64,000 nt of DNA from M3007 sp031398055 (GTDB lineage: Bacteria > Bacteroidota > Bacteroidia > Chitinophagales > Saprospiraceae): positions 6,093-70,092 of the forward strand of contig JANNMS010000148.1 in the NCBI GenBank assembly GCA_031398055.1. The letters are read 5' to 3'. The notes beneath the pieces were generated by a model. That model was not told the DNA's origin. It saw only the letters and a program-made list of their open reading frames with translations, and did no database searches. The position numbers and the translations under genes are program-made. Positions 24,757 through 32,889 of the stretch are shown here, piece by piece; positions within the stretch are counted from its first letter, which is position 1, and each line of letters starts with the position of its first letter.

Positions 24757-25632
24757 TCAACTTTCCTCAAAATTTTTCCCTCCGCCGAATGTCCAAATCA
24801 AAAAATCGGGCATCGCCGAACCCCAAGTTTGCGGGTCGTGCGTGCCGTTTTCAATTTCCAAATATCGGATTGCGCCGTCGTGGCAATCTTTATTTTTCAA
24901 TTCTCGAATCAAATCCAGCGTGTCGTCAATGGCATCAATCACACCGTTGTTGTTGCGGTCGTCGGGTTCGTCGAGCGTTCCGGTTTGAAACCAAAAATAT
25001 TGATCGCCGATTTCACGCTCCGATTTTTGAACGATGTCGTGCATAATTCTATCGGCATCTGGGTCTTCATCTTTCACTTTTGACCAACGCCACCACAATG
25101 CACCAGAAAAAACGCCCACCGTCCCAAAAGTCTCCGGCGAGCCCCAACCGATATCAAATGCAGACAATCCGCCGAGCGAAAAACCGGCAATTGCACGTTC
25201 TTCCGACGTGCCCGTCAACCGAAAACGGCCGTACAAATATGGCATTAACTCGTTGAAAATGAAGGCGTTGTACTGCGGTGCACGTCTGCCGCGACCTTTG
25301 TAATCTGCCTGCCGCGTCGTGCCGTATTCTTTAATTCGTTCCGAATTTGCATAAATTCCAACCGTGACAAACGAAGGCACCCGTTTTTCCCGCCAAAGCC
25401 ATTCGAGGGTATTTTCGTAGTCGGCGCGCGGCAAATCTTGCCCATCGTTGACCACCAAAAGCGGGTAAAAAGTCATTTTTTTATACCGATAATCTGGCGG
25501 CAAATAGACATCGAAATCCACATCCCGTTCCAAAATTGGTGAGTACAAACCACGAATTTTCAAAACACGCGGCGGCTTCCGACTGCCAAAAATGGCGCGG
25601 AGCGATTGAATGGGTTGCGACCAGAAATTCAT
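24757..25632 (-). CDS. Alpha/beta-hydrolase of the esterase D/Fes-like (putative esterase) family
   Basis: 291 residues, no signal peptide. The nucleophile Ser sits in GFSLGG (about 148-153), the acid is probably the Asp of the DEPDDRN region and the His is in NGTHDPQTW near the C terminus. The core YLPPDYRYKKMTFYPLLVVNDGQ is typical of the family that also includes enterochelin esterases and mycolyltransferase-like enzymes. Residues about 216-227 (DRNNNGVIDAID) form a dockerin-type/EF-hand calcium loop inside the hydrolase, which is unusual. It overlaps the cmk stop by 4 bp, so translation is coupled. Substrate unknown. Confidence 0.82.
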   Translation of the reverse strand: MNFWSQPIQSLRAIFGSRKPPRVLKIRGLYSPILERDVDFDVYLPPDYRYKKMTFYPLLVVNDGQDLPRADYENTLEWLWREKRVPSFVTVGIYANSERIKEYGTTRQADYKGRGRRAPQYNAFIFNELMPYLYGRFRLTGTSEERAIAGFSLGGLSAFDIGWGSPETFGTVGVFSGALWWRWSKVKDEDPDADRIMHDIVQKSEREIGDQYFWFQTGTLDEPDDRNNNGVIDAIDDTLDLIRELKNKDCHDGAIRYLEIENGTHDPQTWGSAMPDFLIWTFGGGKNFEES

Positions 25633-26315
25633 ATTTGATTTGCTTGTTGGATGCGTTCACGAGCCAGCGCGAGGGTCATCGCCAATTGTTCGGACTCAGA
25701 AAGCAGCGTGTTGTCAATAATTATGGCGTTTTCTGCGCGCCGGAGTGGGCTGTCGGCGCGGTTGCTGTCAATTTGGTCGCGTTCGAGGAGGTTGCGGCGG
25801 ATGTTTTCCCACTCGGCATCGATGCCTTTTGCAGCGAGTTCGAGGTGCCGGCGGCTGGTTCGGACATCGGCGTCGGCGGTCAAAAATATTTTCAATTCGG
25901 CATCCGGAAAAACAACTGTGCCGATGTCGCGGCCATCCATAACAATTCCTCGCCGCTTACCCATTTCTTGTTGTTGCCGAACCATCGCCCGGCGGACTGC
26001 CGAAATGGCAGAAACCGGGCTGACCGCATCATTTATCCGCATTTCCCGGATGGCTCGTTCGACGTCTTGGTGGTTCAAAAAAGTATGGTTTTCGCTGTGC
26101 ACCCTTTCAAAATCGATGTCAATTTTTGGCAGCGAAGTTTCGACGGCCTGCGGGTCGTTGAAATCGATGTTGTTTTCCAAAAAATACAAAGTAACCGCCC
26201 GGTACATCGCGCCGGAATCGCCATATTTATATTGAAGTTGTTTGGCAAGGGCTTTTGCCAGCGTGCTTTTTCCGCAAGAAGAATGGCCGTCAATGGCAAT
26301 AATTATCTTTTTCAT
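25629..26315 (-). CDS. cmk: Cytidylate kinase
   Basis: 228 residues; phosphorylates CMP/dCMP with ATP in the cytosol, making CDP/dCDP. P-loop IDGHSSCGKST at 8-18, YGDSGAMYRAVTLYFL (CMP-binding), the family signature GRDIGTVVFPDA at about 133-144 and the lid Arg segment RLR-type RRHLEL ... RDQIDSNRADSPLRRA. Length matches the family. It is followed with a 4-bp overlap by the esterase gene. An inverted repeat lies between it and the upstream methyltransferase. Confidence 0.95.
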   Translation of the reverse strand: MKKIIIAIDGHSSCGKSTLAKALAKQLQYKYGDSGAMYRAVTLYFLENNIDFNDPQAVETSLPKIDIDFERVHSENHTFLNHQDVERAIREMRINDAVSPVSAISAVRRAMVRQQQEMGKRRGIVMDGRDIGTVVFPDAELKIFLTADADVRTSRRHLELAAKGIDAEWENIRRNLLERDQIDSNRADSPLRRAENAIIIDNTLLSESEQLAMTLALARERIQQANQI

Positions 26316-26347
26316 TTTGAGACCGTGAAGGTAAGTTGGCTACTTTT

Positions 26348-26419
26348 AACCACATAGAAACATAGAAAACATAGCCATTTTTATCTCAAAACTTATGTTT
26401 TCTATGTTTCTATGTGGTT
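26348..26419. repeat. Long inverted repeat (26-bp perfect arms) between cmk and the methyltransferase
   Basis: Arms 26348-26373 and 26394-26419 are exact complements (core AGAAAACATA, ends AACCACATAG). It resembles the elements at 43905 and 61004. The right arm also encodes the last residues of the methyltransferase (NHIET and stop). Confidence 0.8.
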
Positions 26420-27076
26420 GATTTTCGCCACGAAAAGTCGCTCGCCCCATTTTTTCTTTTGAAAAATAACTGCCAAATTTTGCCCAAAACCCACGGCAAC
26501 ATTTTGGATTTTTTCAAAATCGCAGTCCTCGCTCAAAATCATAAAAACTTGGGTTTCGCGGTGGCAAAAATTCGGCAAGTGAGCAAACAGTTTTTCAAAA
26601 TACTCGTGATTTTCCCCAGCAAAAAAGGCGTGGTCGGATGCCGATTTTGGATTTTTCGGGTAAAAAGGTGGGTTGATCAAAATGAAATCGAACCACTGCG
26701 GGGGCAGGTTTTCAAACATATTGCTTTGAAAAACAGCGAGTTGCAAATAATTAGCGGCTGCATTTTTCCGCGCCGTTTCGACCGCTGCCGGGTTGATGTC
26801 GATGGCTGTGGCCGTCGCGCCATTTTTCGCAGCAAACAAAGCTAGGGCTCCGCTACCTGTTCCGATGTCCAAAATTTTTTTTCCTGAAAAATCAGAATTG
26901 GATAAAAACTCAATGAAAATCGGGGTGCTGAAATAAATTTTTGGGTGAAAAACGCCCGGCGGAACTTCCATTTTCAAGCCGGCAAGTTTGAATTTTCGAT
27001 TGGTTTGGATGTGTCGCAAGCCCCATTTTCGGTAAATGGGGATCCAAAATTTTTGAAAAAGGAAGCGGAAATTCAT
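26402..27076 (-). CDS. Class I methyltransferase with NPPF motif (HemK/RsmC-like small-domain type)
   Basis: 224 residues. Motif I ILDIGTGSGALALFAAKNGA at about 68-87, ribose acid in ATAIDINPAAVE, and FILINPPFY at about 131-139, the N-P-P-[FY] signature of enzymes that methylate amide or exocyclic nitrogens (PrmC, RsmC, TrmN6). GVFHPKIYFSTPIF precedes the core, as in the RsmC/PrmC-like group. The exact substrate is unclear; protein glutamine, rRNA or tRNA are all possible. The only -7 box (TACTTTTG, minus strand, just before the ATG) would place the transcript start nearly at the ATG, so a leaderless message or the inner Met36 start are both possible. Confidence 0.75.
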   Translation of the reverse strand: MNFRFLFQKFWIPIYRKWGLRHIQTNRKFKLAGLKMEVPPGVFHPKIYFSTPIFIEFLSNSDFSGKKILDIGTGSGALALFAAKNGATATAIDINPAAVETARKNAAANYLQLAVFQSNMFENLPPQWFDFILINPPFYPKNPKSASDHAFFAGENHEYFEKLFAHLPNFCHRETQVFMILSEDCDFEKIQNVAVGFGQNLAVIFQKKKWGERLFVAKINHIET

Positions 27077-27117
27077 GCCCCAAAAGTAATCCCAACCTTG
27101 ATTTGCAAGCGATTAGC

Positions 27118-27125
27118 TAACTTTG
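27118..27125 (+). promoter_or_regulatory. -7 box of the restriction endonuclease gene
   Basis: TAACTTTG, exact TAnnTTTG, with TTG at 27098-27100 (17-bp spacer) and the ATG at 27148, 22 bp downstream. Confidence 0.55.
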
Positions 27126-27147
27126 TGGTCAAAGAAATCCAAAAATA

Positions 27148-27957
27148 ATGGCAACCCAACTTCATCTTTTTGACACACCAATTTCTGAAAAGAAAAACAA
27201 GTACGTTGATTTTATTACTGATGAACACTTGTTGTTTTGCATTTCCAATCTTTACAAATCCTATCTAGTTGCCAAAAATGACATTACCAAAAGGAAGTTT
27301 TACAGCAATAAAATTGACACTTTTAAGGCTACTTTCGATGCGAAATTCAATGATTTGGATGAAGAGAGTTTGATAAAAGCAGAGATTTCGCGGCAAATTG
27401 ATAAGTCAATTAATAATTCAATTGGCACTTTTCACGAAGAAATTTTGGGCGGGATTGCTGGTTTTGAAATGGGCGCGTTGAGCGGCTTTGATATAAAAGC
27501 AACAGACAATTCCTTGTTTGCGGATATAAAAAACAAACACAACACGATGAACAGCAGCGCAGCCGAAAGCCTTTTTCAAAAACTAAAACGATATGCGGAC
27601 GATAATAAAAAGGCAAATTGTTATTGGGTCCAGATTTTAGCGGTTAAAAGTTTTAATGAAAAATGGGTGGCGACAATAAATGGCAAAGAATATAGCCACA
27701 GCCGTGTTTATAAAATATCGGGCGATCAATTTTATAAACTATTGACAAACCAAGAAGATGCTTTCTATCAATTGTACAAAATACTGCCTATTGCTATAAA
27801 TGACTTCTTATCTTCAATAAAAGAAAACGATAGTAAACTATTGAAAAACTCTGCACTTTCTGAAATAAATACTGAACTCGTCAAGTCGAATAGAACTATT
27901 TTAGATCAGATTACTTTTGATAACTTTGGTTATTATTTAGGCTTTGACAAACTATAA
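27148..27957 (+). CDS. Type II restriction endonuclease, Eco47II/Sau96I family (predicted GGNCC)
   Basis: 269 residues. The conserved core GTFHEEILGGIAGFE (about 92-106) and FDIKATDNSLFADIKNKHNT (about 112-131) carry the acidic residues and Lys of a PD-(D/E)XK-type site (D...IKNK) and match the Eco47II family. Members cut GGNCC; the target here is an inference from family and from the adjacent cytosine methyltransferase. Codon use is AT-rich compared with neighbours, a common sign of a transferred RM system. It has its own promoter. Its 3' end overlaps the convergent methyltransferase's 3' end by 25 bp (27933-27957), so transcription of the two genes runs head-on. Confidence 0.85.
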   Translation: MATQLHLFDTPISEKKNKYVDFITDEHLLFCISNLYKSYLVAKNDITKRKFYSNKIDTFKATFDAKFNDLDEESLIKAEISRQIDKSINNSIGTFHEEILGGIAGFEMGALSGFDIKATDNSLFADIKNKHNTMNSSAAESLFQKLKRYADDNKKANCYWVQILAVKSFNEKWVATINGKEYSHSRVYKISGDQFYKLLTNQEDAFYQLYKILPIAINDFLSSIKENDSKLLKNSALSEINTELVKSNRTILDQITFDNFGYYLGFDKL

Positions 27958-29168
27958 TAATTGTTCAAAAACTTAATCAAAGAATAGCCAATTTCTAATC
28001 CCAAATTAACGGGAACAGCATTCCCAATCTGTTTATATTGATTGCTGATTGGCCCGATAAATTTCCAATCATCTGGAAAAGTTTGGATCCGGGCATATTC
28101 CCGAACGGTAAATGGCCGCGTTTCGTCAGGATGACAGCGTTCTGTTTGTTTTTGCGCCGGGCTGCAAGTCAAGGTCAAACTCGGTTCGTCCCAGCCAATC
28201 CGCCGCGCCATCCCAGTTTTTCCACCTCCCAAATAATAACTTTTTCCCATAAAATCCTTCTGGATTTCCAACGGCAAATCGCGCCAATATCCTTTCGGGG
28301 GCACCAAATCGAGCACTTCTTTCTTATTTTTCGGGTATTTTGCACCGTTTGATAGCGGCACGTCGCAGTCAAAAAGTTCACCTTTTGTCAAGGCATCGGC
28401 GAGGTTGTAAATTTTTGAATGTGGCTCGGGGTATTCAAATTTCAGGTCAATATCTTTTCGGACGCCCACCAAAATCAAACGTTCCCGTTTTTGCGGAACC
28501 CGGTAATTGATCGCTTTCAAAACCTGCGGCTCAACAACATTGTAACCAATTTCATCCAAAATTGAAATCATGCCTTGCAACGTCCTGCCATTTTCATGGC
28601 TCAAAAGTCCGCGCACATTTTCGCCCAAACAAATCGCAGGTTTAACCTCATTTACAACCCTTGCAAATTCATAAAACAACGTCCCGCGCGCATCATTTAA
28701 GCCCAATTTACGGCCCGCATAACTAAATGCTTGACAAGGAAAACCGCCAGTAACTATATCAATTTTGTTGTAAAACTCTGTAAAATCTATTGATTTTATA
28801 TCACCTTCTATCACGTTCCAATTCGGCCTGTTTTGTCTTAAAGTTTGACAAGCCCATTTATCTATTTCATTTAACGCTGCACATTTTATCCCTGCTTTTT
28901 CGAGGCCAATTGCCAATCCGCCCGCACCCGCAAATAGTTCAAGAACAGAATAATCGTTATCGGGGATAACAAAATTGGATACTTCGTTGTCCGTTTTTCC
29001 GGCAAAAATTTCAGAAAAAACTTCTAGGTGTTCGCGTTTATAAACCCGGTAATTGCTCATCGGCTCGCGCACCGCCGAAAGTTTGCCCTCGCGGTCCCAT
29101 CGCCTCAAAGTTTCCTTGCTTTTTCCTAAAAATTGAGAGGCTTGCGCCAGACTCAGGTAGTTTTTCAT
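27933..29168 (-). CDS. DNA (cytosine-5-)-methyltransferase with N-terminal MerR-like helix-turn-helix
   Basis: 411 residues from the ATG at 29168; the frame extends to 29210 but the -7 box at 29200 lies there. Residues 1-60 form an excisionase/MerR-like HTH (YLSLAQASQFLGKSKETLRR, then WDREGKLSAVREP). The catalytic domain carries SAM motif I VLELFAGAGGLAIGLEKAG, motif IV GGFPCQAFSYAGR with the nucleophile Cys, ENVRGL, QKRERLI and the C-terminal motif X segment QIGNAVPVNLG. It modifies the cytosine target of the partner endonuclease, protecting the host. The HTH may let the enzyme repress its own or the endonuclease promoter, inferred from similar fusions. No separate C-protein is seen. Confidence 0.9.
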   Translation of the reverse strand: MKNYLSLAQASQFLGKSKETLRRWDREGKLSAVREPMSNYRVYKREHLEVFSEIFAGKTDNEVSNFVIPDNDYSVLELFAGAGGLAIGLEKAGIKCAALNEIDKWACQTLRQNRPNWNVIEGDIKSIDFTEFYNKIDIVTGGFPCQAFSYAGRKLGLNDARGTLFYEFARVVNEVKPAICLGENVRGLLSHENGRTLQGMISILDEIGYNVVEPQVLKAINYRVPQKRERLILVGVRKDIDLKFEYPEPHSKIYNLADALTKGELFDCDVPLSNGAKYPKNKKEVLDLVPPKGYWRDLPLEIQKDFMGKSYYLGGGKTGMARRIGWDEPSLTLTCSPAQKQTERCHPDETRPFTVREYARIQTFPDDWKFIGPISNQYKQIGNAVPVNLGLEIGYSLIKFLNNYYSLSKPK

Positions 29169-29199
29169 AACCAAGTTATACAACATTAAACAATGGTAG

Positions 29200-29207
29200 C
29201 AAAAGTA
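29200..29207 (-). promoter_or_regulatory. -7 box fixing the start of the DNA methyltransferase
   Basis: On the minus strand TACTTTTG, exact consensus, 31 bp before the ATG at 29168 and inside the longer open frame, so the longer start is rejected. Confidence 0.55.
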
Positions 29208-29283
29208 CAAATTGTTTTAGCATTGCTCGATAACTTGTTTCAAAATTCTGACCAGAAATTACCAACAATTGATTTGTTGAAAA

Positions 29284-31518
29284 TCACGGTTTCACCTCCT
29301 CGCCTTCCTTTTTCCCCTTCAATTTTTCGTTCAAAAAATTCGTCATCAAAGTGTACAAATGAAGTTTTGACTTCCCGATGCCGTGGTTTTGGTTGGGGTA
29401 AAACATCGTGTCAAATTGTTTGTCCGCCGCAATCAGTTCCTTTGAAAGTTCGGCGGCGTGCTGAAAATGCACATTGTCATCCGCCAAGCCGTGCGCCAAC
29501 AGATAACTGCCGCGCAGTTTTTCCGCATAATTTACCGGCGAATTTTCGGCGTAGCCCGTCGGATTCTCCTTTTCAGTCTGCATATATCTTTCGGTGTAAA
29601 CACTGTCGTACCATTTCCAACTCGTCACCGGAGCCACGGCGATGGCCGCTTTGAACTCGTCGGGGGCTTTCAAAAGACAGTTCGTGGACATAAAACCACC
29701 GTAACTCCAACCAAAAATCCCGATTCGGTCTTTGTCGATAAACGGTTGATTTCCAAGATAATGCGCTGTTTCAACTTGGTCAATGACCTCGTATTTTCCC
29801 AAATTCAGGTAAGTCATTTTTTTAAATTCTTCGCCGCGCCCGCCCGTGCCCCGGTTGTCCACGCAAGCCACAACATAGCCTTGCTGCGCCAACATTTGGA
29901 ACCACCAATAATTCCCGCCTTTCCAAGCATCGGTCACTTGCTGACTGCCCGGGCCGCCATAAACGAACATCAAAGTTGGCAATTTTTGACCCTGAAATTT
30001 TGGGTCGGTCGGTCGGATCATCCAGCCGTTCAACTTGACATTTTCCGAAGTTTTGAAATCAAAAAAAGTCATCGGCAGCACGGCATGGTCTTGTTGGATT
30101 TGTTGGAGAGCCGCGTTTTTTTCCAGATCCCGCACCAATTTTCCATCGCGGTTGCAGACCGAAAATTGCGGCGGCGTGTTGGCCGTCGAAAAAGTATGGA
30201 TAAAATAATCGAAGGTTTTTGAAAATTTCCCGGAGTTCGTTCCGGCGACAGCGGCGATTTTTTTCGCACCTTTTCCTGTCGTTTTTACAGAAAAAATTTC
30301 ACGCTGCATCGCATTTTTCGAGGCTGCTTGATAAAAAACACGCCCATTTTTTTCGTCCAAACCATAAAAATCGGTCACGTCAAACTTGCCTTTTGTCAAC
30401 GGGCGAATCTCCGCACCCGTTTTTGCGTCGTGCAAATACAGATGGTTGAAACCACTTTTTTCACTCTGCACGACAAACCCGGAACCGTCCGCCAAAAACG
30501 TAACATCGTGTAAATCAAGGTAATACTTGTTTTTTTCTTCGTACAAAATTCGGCACGAGCCGTCGGCAGGGTTGGCCAAAATCAGTTGCAAATGGTTTTG
30601 GTGGCGGTTCATCCAAGTCAGGCAAAGTTGTCCGGCGGGTGTCCATTCGATGCGAGGCAGGTAAAATTCCTCCTTGCCAAAACACGCCGCCCCGACCTGC
30701 ATTTTTTTGCCAGTTTCAAGGTCAAAAATCCAAGCCGAGACTGTCGCGTTTTTTTCGCCGACCTTCGGATATTTGAATTTTTCGATTTCTGGGTACGCCT
30801 CGCCATTGTATTTTTCCATCATAAATTCCGGGACAAAACTTTCGTCGAACCGCAAAAAAGCGATTTTCCGACCGTCCCCACTCCACTCGAACGCCCGGAC
30901 AAGTTCAAATTCTTCTTCGTAAACCCAGTCGGACGCGCCGTTGATGATGCCGTTTTTTTTGCCGTCGGCGGTGACTTGGGTTGTTTTTCCAGAACTTAAA
31001 TCCTTGAAAAACAGGTTGTTATCACATTCAAATGCCACTTTTGAATTGTCGGGCGAGAACGTGGCGTACCGTTGTTTCGGGCCTTCGTGCAGCCGCGAGA
31101 GGTTTTTATTTTTTGGGTCAAAAACAAAATAATCGGACTTGCTCGACCACCGATAAATTGGTTCGGTCGCTGTGGTCAACATCATTTTTGATTCGTCGGC
31201 TGAAAAAACGTAGCCGTCAAATTTGCCTGCCCAGCCCGGCGCGTTTTTGGTTTCGATGCCCGCCGCGTCGAAAATCACGCCCGATTTTTCGCCCGTCCGA
31301 AGGTCAAATTGCTCGACCGTCGTGCCGACGAGTTTGGTAAAATGCACGCCGTCATTTTGAAAATTGAAACCCGGCACGCCCTTCGGATTGAATTTTCCAT
31401 TTTGCCAAATGTCTTCCAACGTGATTGGAAGTTGGGCGGTGGCAGGCGTGAAAAATAGTGGGAACAGGAAAAAAATCAGGTATCGCATGGTGGAAATTTT
31501 AATTTTTTGAAAAATCAA
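29284..31518 (-). CDS. Dipeptidyl peptidase IV-like S9 peptidase
   Basis: 744 residues. Signal peptide about 1-30 (FPLFFTPATAQ). An N-terminal beta-propeller (about 50-480; DPP4 N-terminal domain, with the substrate-amino-binding EE pair in VYEEEFELVRAF) precedes an alpha/beta-hydrolase with nucleophile Ser about 605 (FGWSYGG), Asp about 680 (ADDNVHFQ) and His about 712 (NQNHGIG). Such enzymes remove X-Pro (or X-Ala) dipeptides from N termini in the periplasm or outer membrane. It follows purD by 2 bp, so the two share a transcript. Confidence 0.93.
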   Translation of the reverse strand: MIFQKIKISTMRYLIFFLFPLFFTPATAQLPITLEDIWQNGKFNPKGVPGFNFQNDGVHFTKLVGTTVEQFDLRTGEKSGVIFDAAGIETKNAPGWAGKFDGYVFSADESKMMLTTATEPIYRWSSKSDYFVFDPKNKNLSRLHEGPKQRYATFSPDNSKVAFECDNNLFFKDLSSGKTTQVTADGKKNGIINGASDWVYEEEFELVRAFEWSGDGRKIAFLRFDESFVPEFMMEKYNGEAYPEIEKFKYPKVGEKNATVSAWIFDLETGKKMQVGAACFGKEEFYLPRIEWTPAGQLCLTWMNRHQNHLQLILANPADGSCRILYEEKNKYYLDLHDVTFLADGSGFVVQSEKSGFNHLYLHDAKTGAEIRPLTKGKFDVTDFYGLDEKNGRVFYQAASKNAMQREIFSVKTTGKGAKKIAAVAGTNSGKFSKTFDYFIHTFSTANTPPQFSVCNRDGKLVRDLEKNAALQQIQQDHAVLPMTFFDFKTSENVKLNGWMIRPTDPKFQGQKLPTLMFVYGGPGSQQVTDAWKGGNYWWFQMLAQQGYVVACVDNRGTGGRGEEFKKMTYLNLGKYEVIDQVETAHYLGNQPFIDKDRIGIFGWSYGGFMSTNCLLKAPDEFKAAIAVAPVTSWKWYDSVYTERYMQTEKENPTGYAENSPVNYAEKLRGSYLLAHGLADDNVHFQHAAELSKELIAADKQFDTMFYPNQNHGIGKSKLHLYTLMTNFLNEKLKGKKEGEEVKP

Positions 31519-31520
31519 TT

Positions 31521-32801
31521 TTACAAAAACTTCAAAAGGTCTTGTCCAATATCTCGACGAAAAGTCTTTCCGTCAAATTGAATCACCTTCGCTGCCCGGT
31601 TCGATTTTTTCAAAGCCGCCGGGAAATCTTTCCCAAAACTTGTCAAAGCAATCACCCGCCCGCCGTCGGTAACTGTTTGATTTTCAACGGTTTTGGTGCC
31701 TGCGTGAAAAACCATCGTGCCTTTGACTTTTTCAAAACCTGAAATCACTTTGCCTTTTGGATAACTGCCCGGGTAGCCGCCCGAAACCAAAAAAACAGTG
31801 GTCGCCGCCCGCGAATCGGTTTTGATTTTCACCCGACCGAGCCGCCCGGAGGTTGTTGCGACAAACAATTTTACCAAATCATTTTTCAATCTTGGGATGA
31901 CGACTTCGGTTTCCGGATCGCCCAGCCGGCAGTTGTATTCGATGACAAATGGTTTGCCGCCGACGACAATCAAACCAAGAAAAATAAAACCAAAATAGGG
32001 TATTTTTTCCTTTTTCAGACCTCGGACGGTGGGGACAATGATTTGATTTTCAACCATTTGCCACATATTTTCATCCACAAAAGGCACGGGGCTGACGGCT
32101 CCCATTCCTCCGGTATTTGGCCCGGTGTCGCCCTCGCCGATGCGTTTGTAATCTTTTGCCTCCGGTAAAATTTTGTAATTTTTTCCGTCCGTCAAAACAA
32201 AAACACTGAATTCGATGCCGTCCAAAAATTCCTCGACGACGACCCGCGCACTCGCCTCGCCAAATTTTCCGCCCAACATTTCCTTCATTTCTGCAATGGC
32301 TTCCGCGTGATTTTGGCAAATCACCACGCCTTTTCCGGCAGCCAAACCGTCGGCTTTCAAAACAATCGGCAGCGGATGTTTTGATAAATAATCCGTCGCG
32401 GCCTCGATTTGAGTGCCGTTGAACTCGCGGTATTTTGCTGTTGGAATTTTGTGGCGCGCCATAAATTGCTTTGCCCAAGCCTTGCTGCCTTCCAAAACTG
32501 CCCCTGCTTTTGACGGGCCGATGACTGGGATTTTGGACAATTTTTCGTCATTTTGAAAAAAATCCCAGATGCCCCGGACGAGCGGTTCTTCGGGCCCGAC
32601 AACGACCATTTCGATTTTTTTTTCGAGACAAAAACTTTTAACTGCCTCAAAATCAGTGGGTTGGATAGCGACGTTTTGGCCGTGCGCGGCAGTTCCGGCG
32701 TTGCCGGGAGCGATAAAAAGTTGGTCGCAAAGTTTGGATTGGCTCAATTTCCATGCGAGGGCGTGTTCGCGTCCGCCGGAGCCGAGAAGTAAAATCTGCA
32801 C
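31521..32801 (-). CDS. purD: Phosphoribosylamine-glycine ligase (GAR synthetase)
   Basis: 426 residues; second step of purine synthesis, joining phosphoribosylamine and glycine with ATP. N-terminal MQILLLGSGGREHALAWKL, IAPGNAGTA, the ATP-grasp B domain with PIVLKADGLAAGKGVVIC, and the signature NCRLGDPETEVVIP with the metal-binding Glu/Asp. Length matches PurD. A 2-bp gap to the DPP4-like gene puts both in one operon. An inverted repeat (32810-32875) separates it from the upstream adhesin gene on the same strand and could terminate that message. Confidence 0.95.
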   Translation of the reverse strand: MQILLLGSGGREHALAWKLSQSKLCDQLFIAPGNAGTAAHGQNVAIQPTDFEAVKSFCLEKKIEMVVVGPEEPLVRGIWDFFQNDEKLSKIPVIGPSKAGAVLEGSKAWAKQFMARHKIPTAKYREFNGTQIEAATDYLSKHPLPIVLKADGLAAGKGVVICQNHAEAIAEMKEMLGGKFGEASARVVVEEFLDGIEFSVFVLTDGKNYKILPEAKDYKRIGEGDTGPNTGGMGAVSPVPFVDENMWQMVENQIIVPTVRGLKKEKIPYFGFIFLGLIVVGGKPFVIEYNCRLGDPETEVVIPRLKNDLVKLFVATTSGRLGRVKIKTDSRAATTVFLVSGGYPGSYPKGKVISGFEKVKGTMVFHAGTKTVENQTVTDGGRVIALTSFGKDFPAALKKSNRAAKVIQFDGKTFRRDIGQDLLKFL

Positions 32802-32809
32802 TTTTTTTT

Positions 32810-32875
32810 AATGATAAAAGATGAATGATGAATTGGCGGGCAAAATTCATCATTCATCTTTCATCATTTATCATT
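32810..32875. repeat. Inverted repeat with terminator-like position between adhesin and purD
   Basis: AATGATAAAAGATGAATGATG... (32810-32834) pairs with 32844-32875, whose arm has a 7-base insertion. Part of the right arm (TTCATCATTTATCATT) recurs at 2463-2478 at the end of the DUF5777 gene. It may end the 10-kb adhesin transcript. Confidence 0.6.
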
Positions 32876-32889
32876 CCGCATCAATTTTC

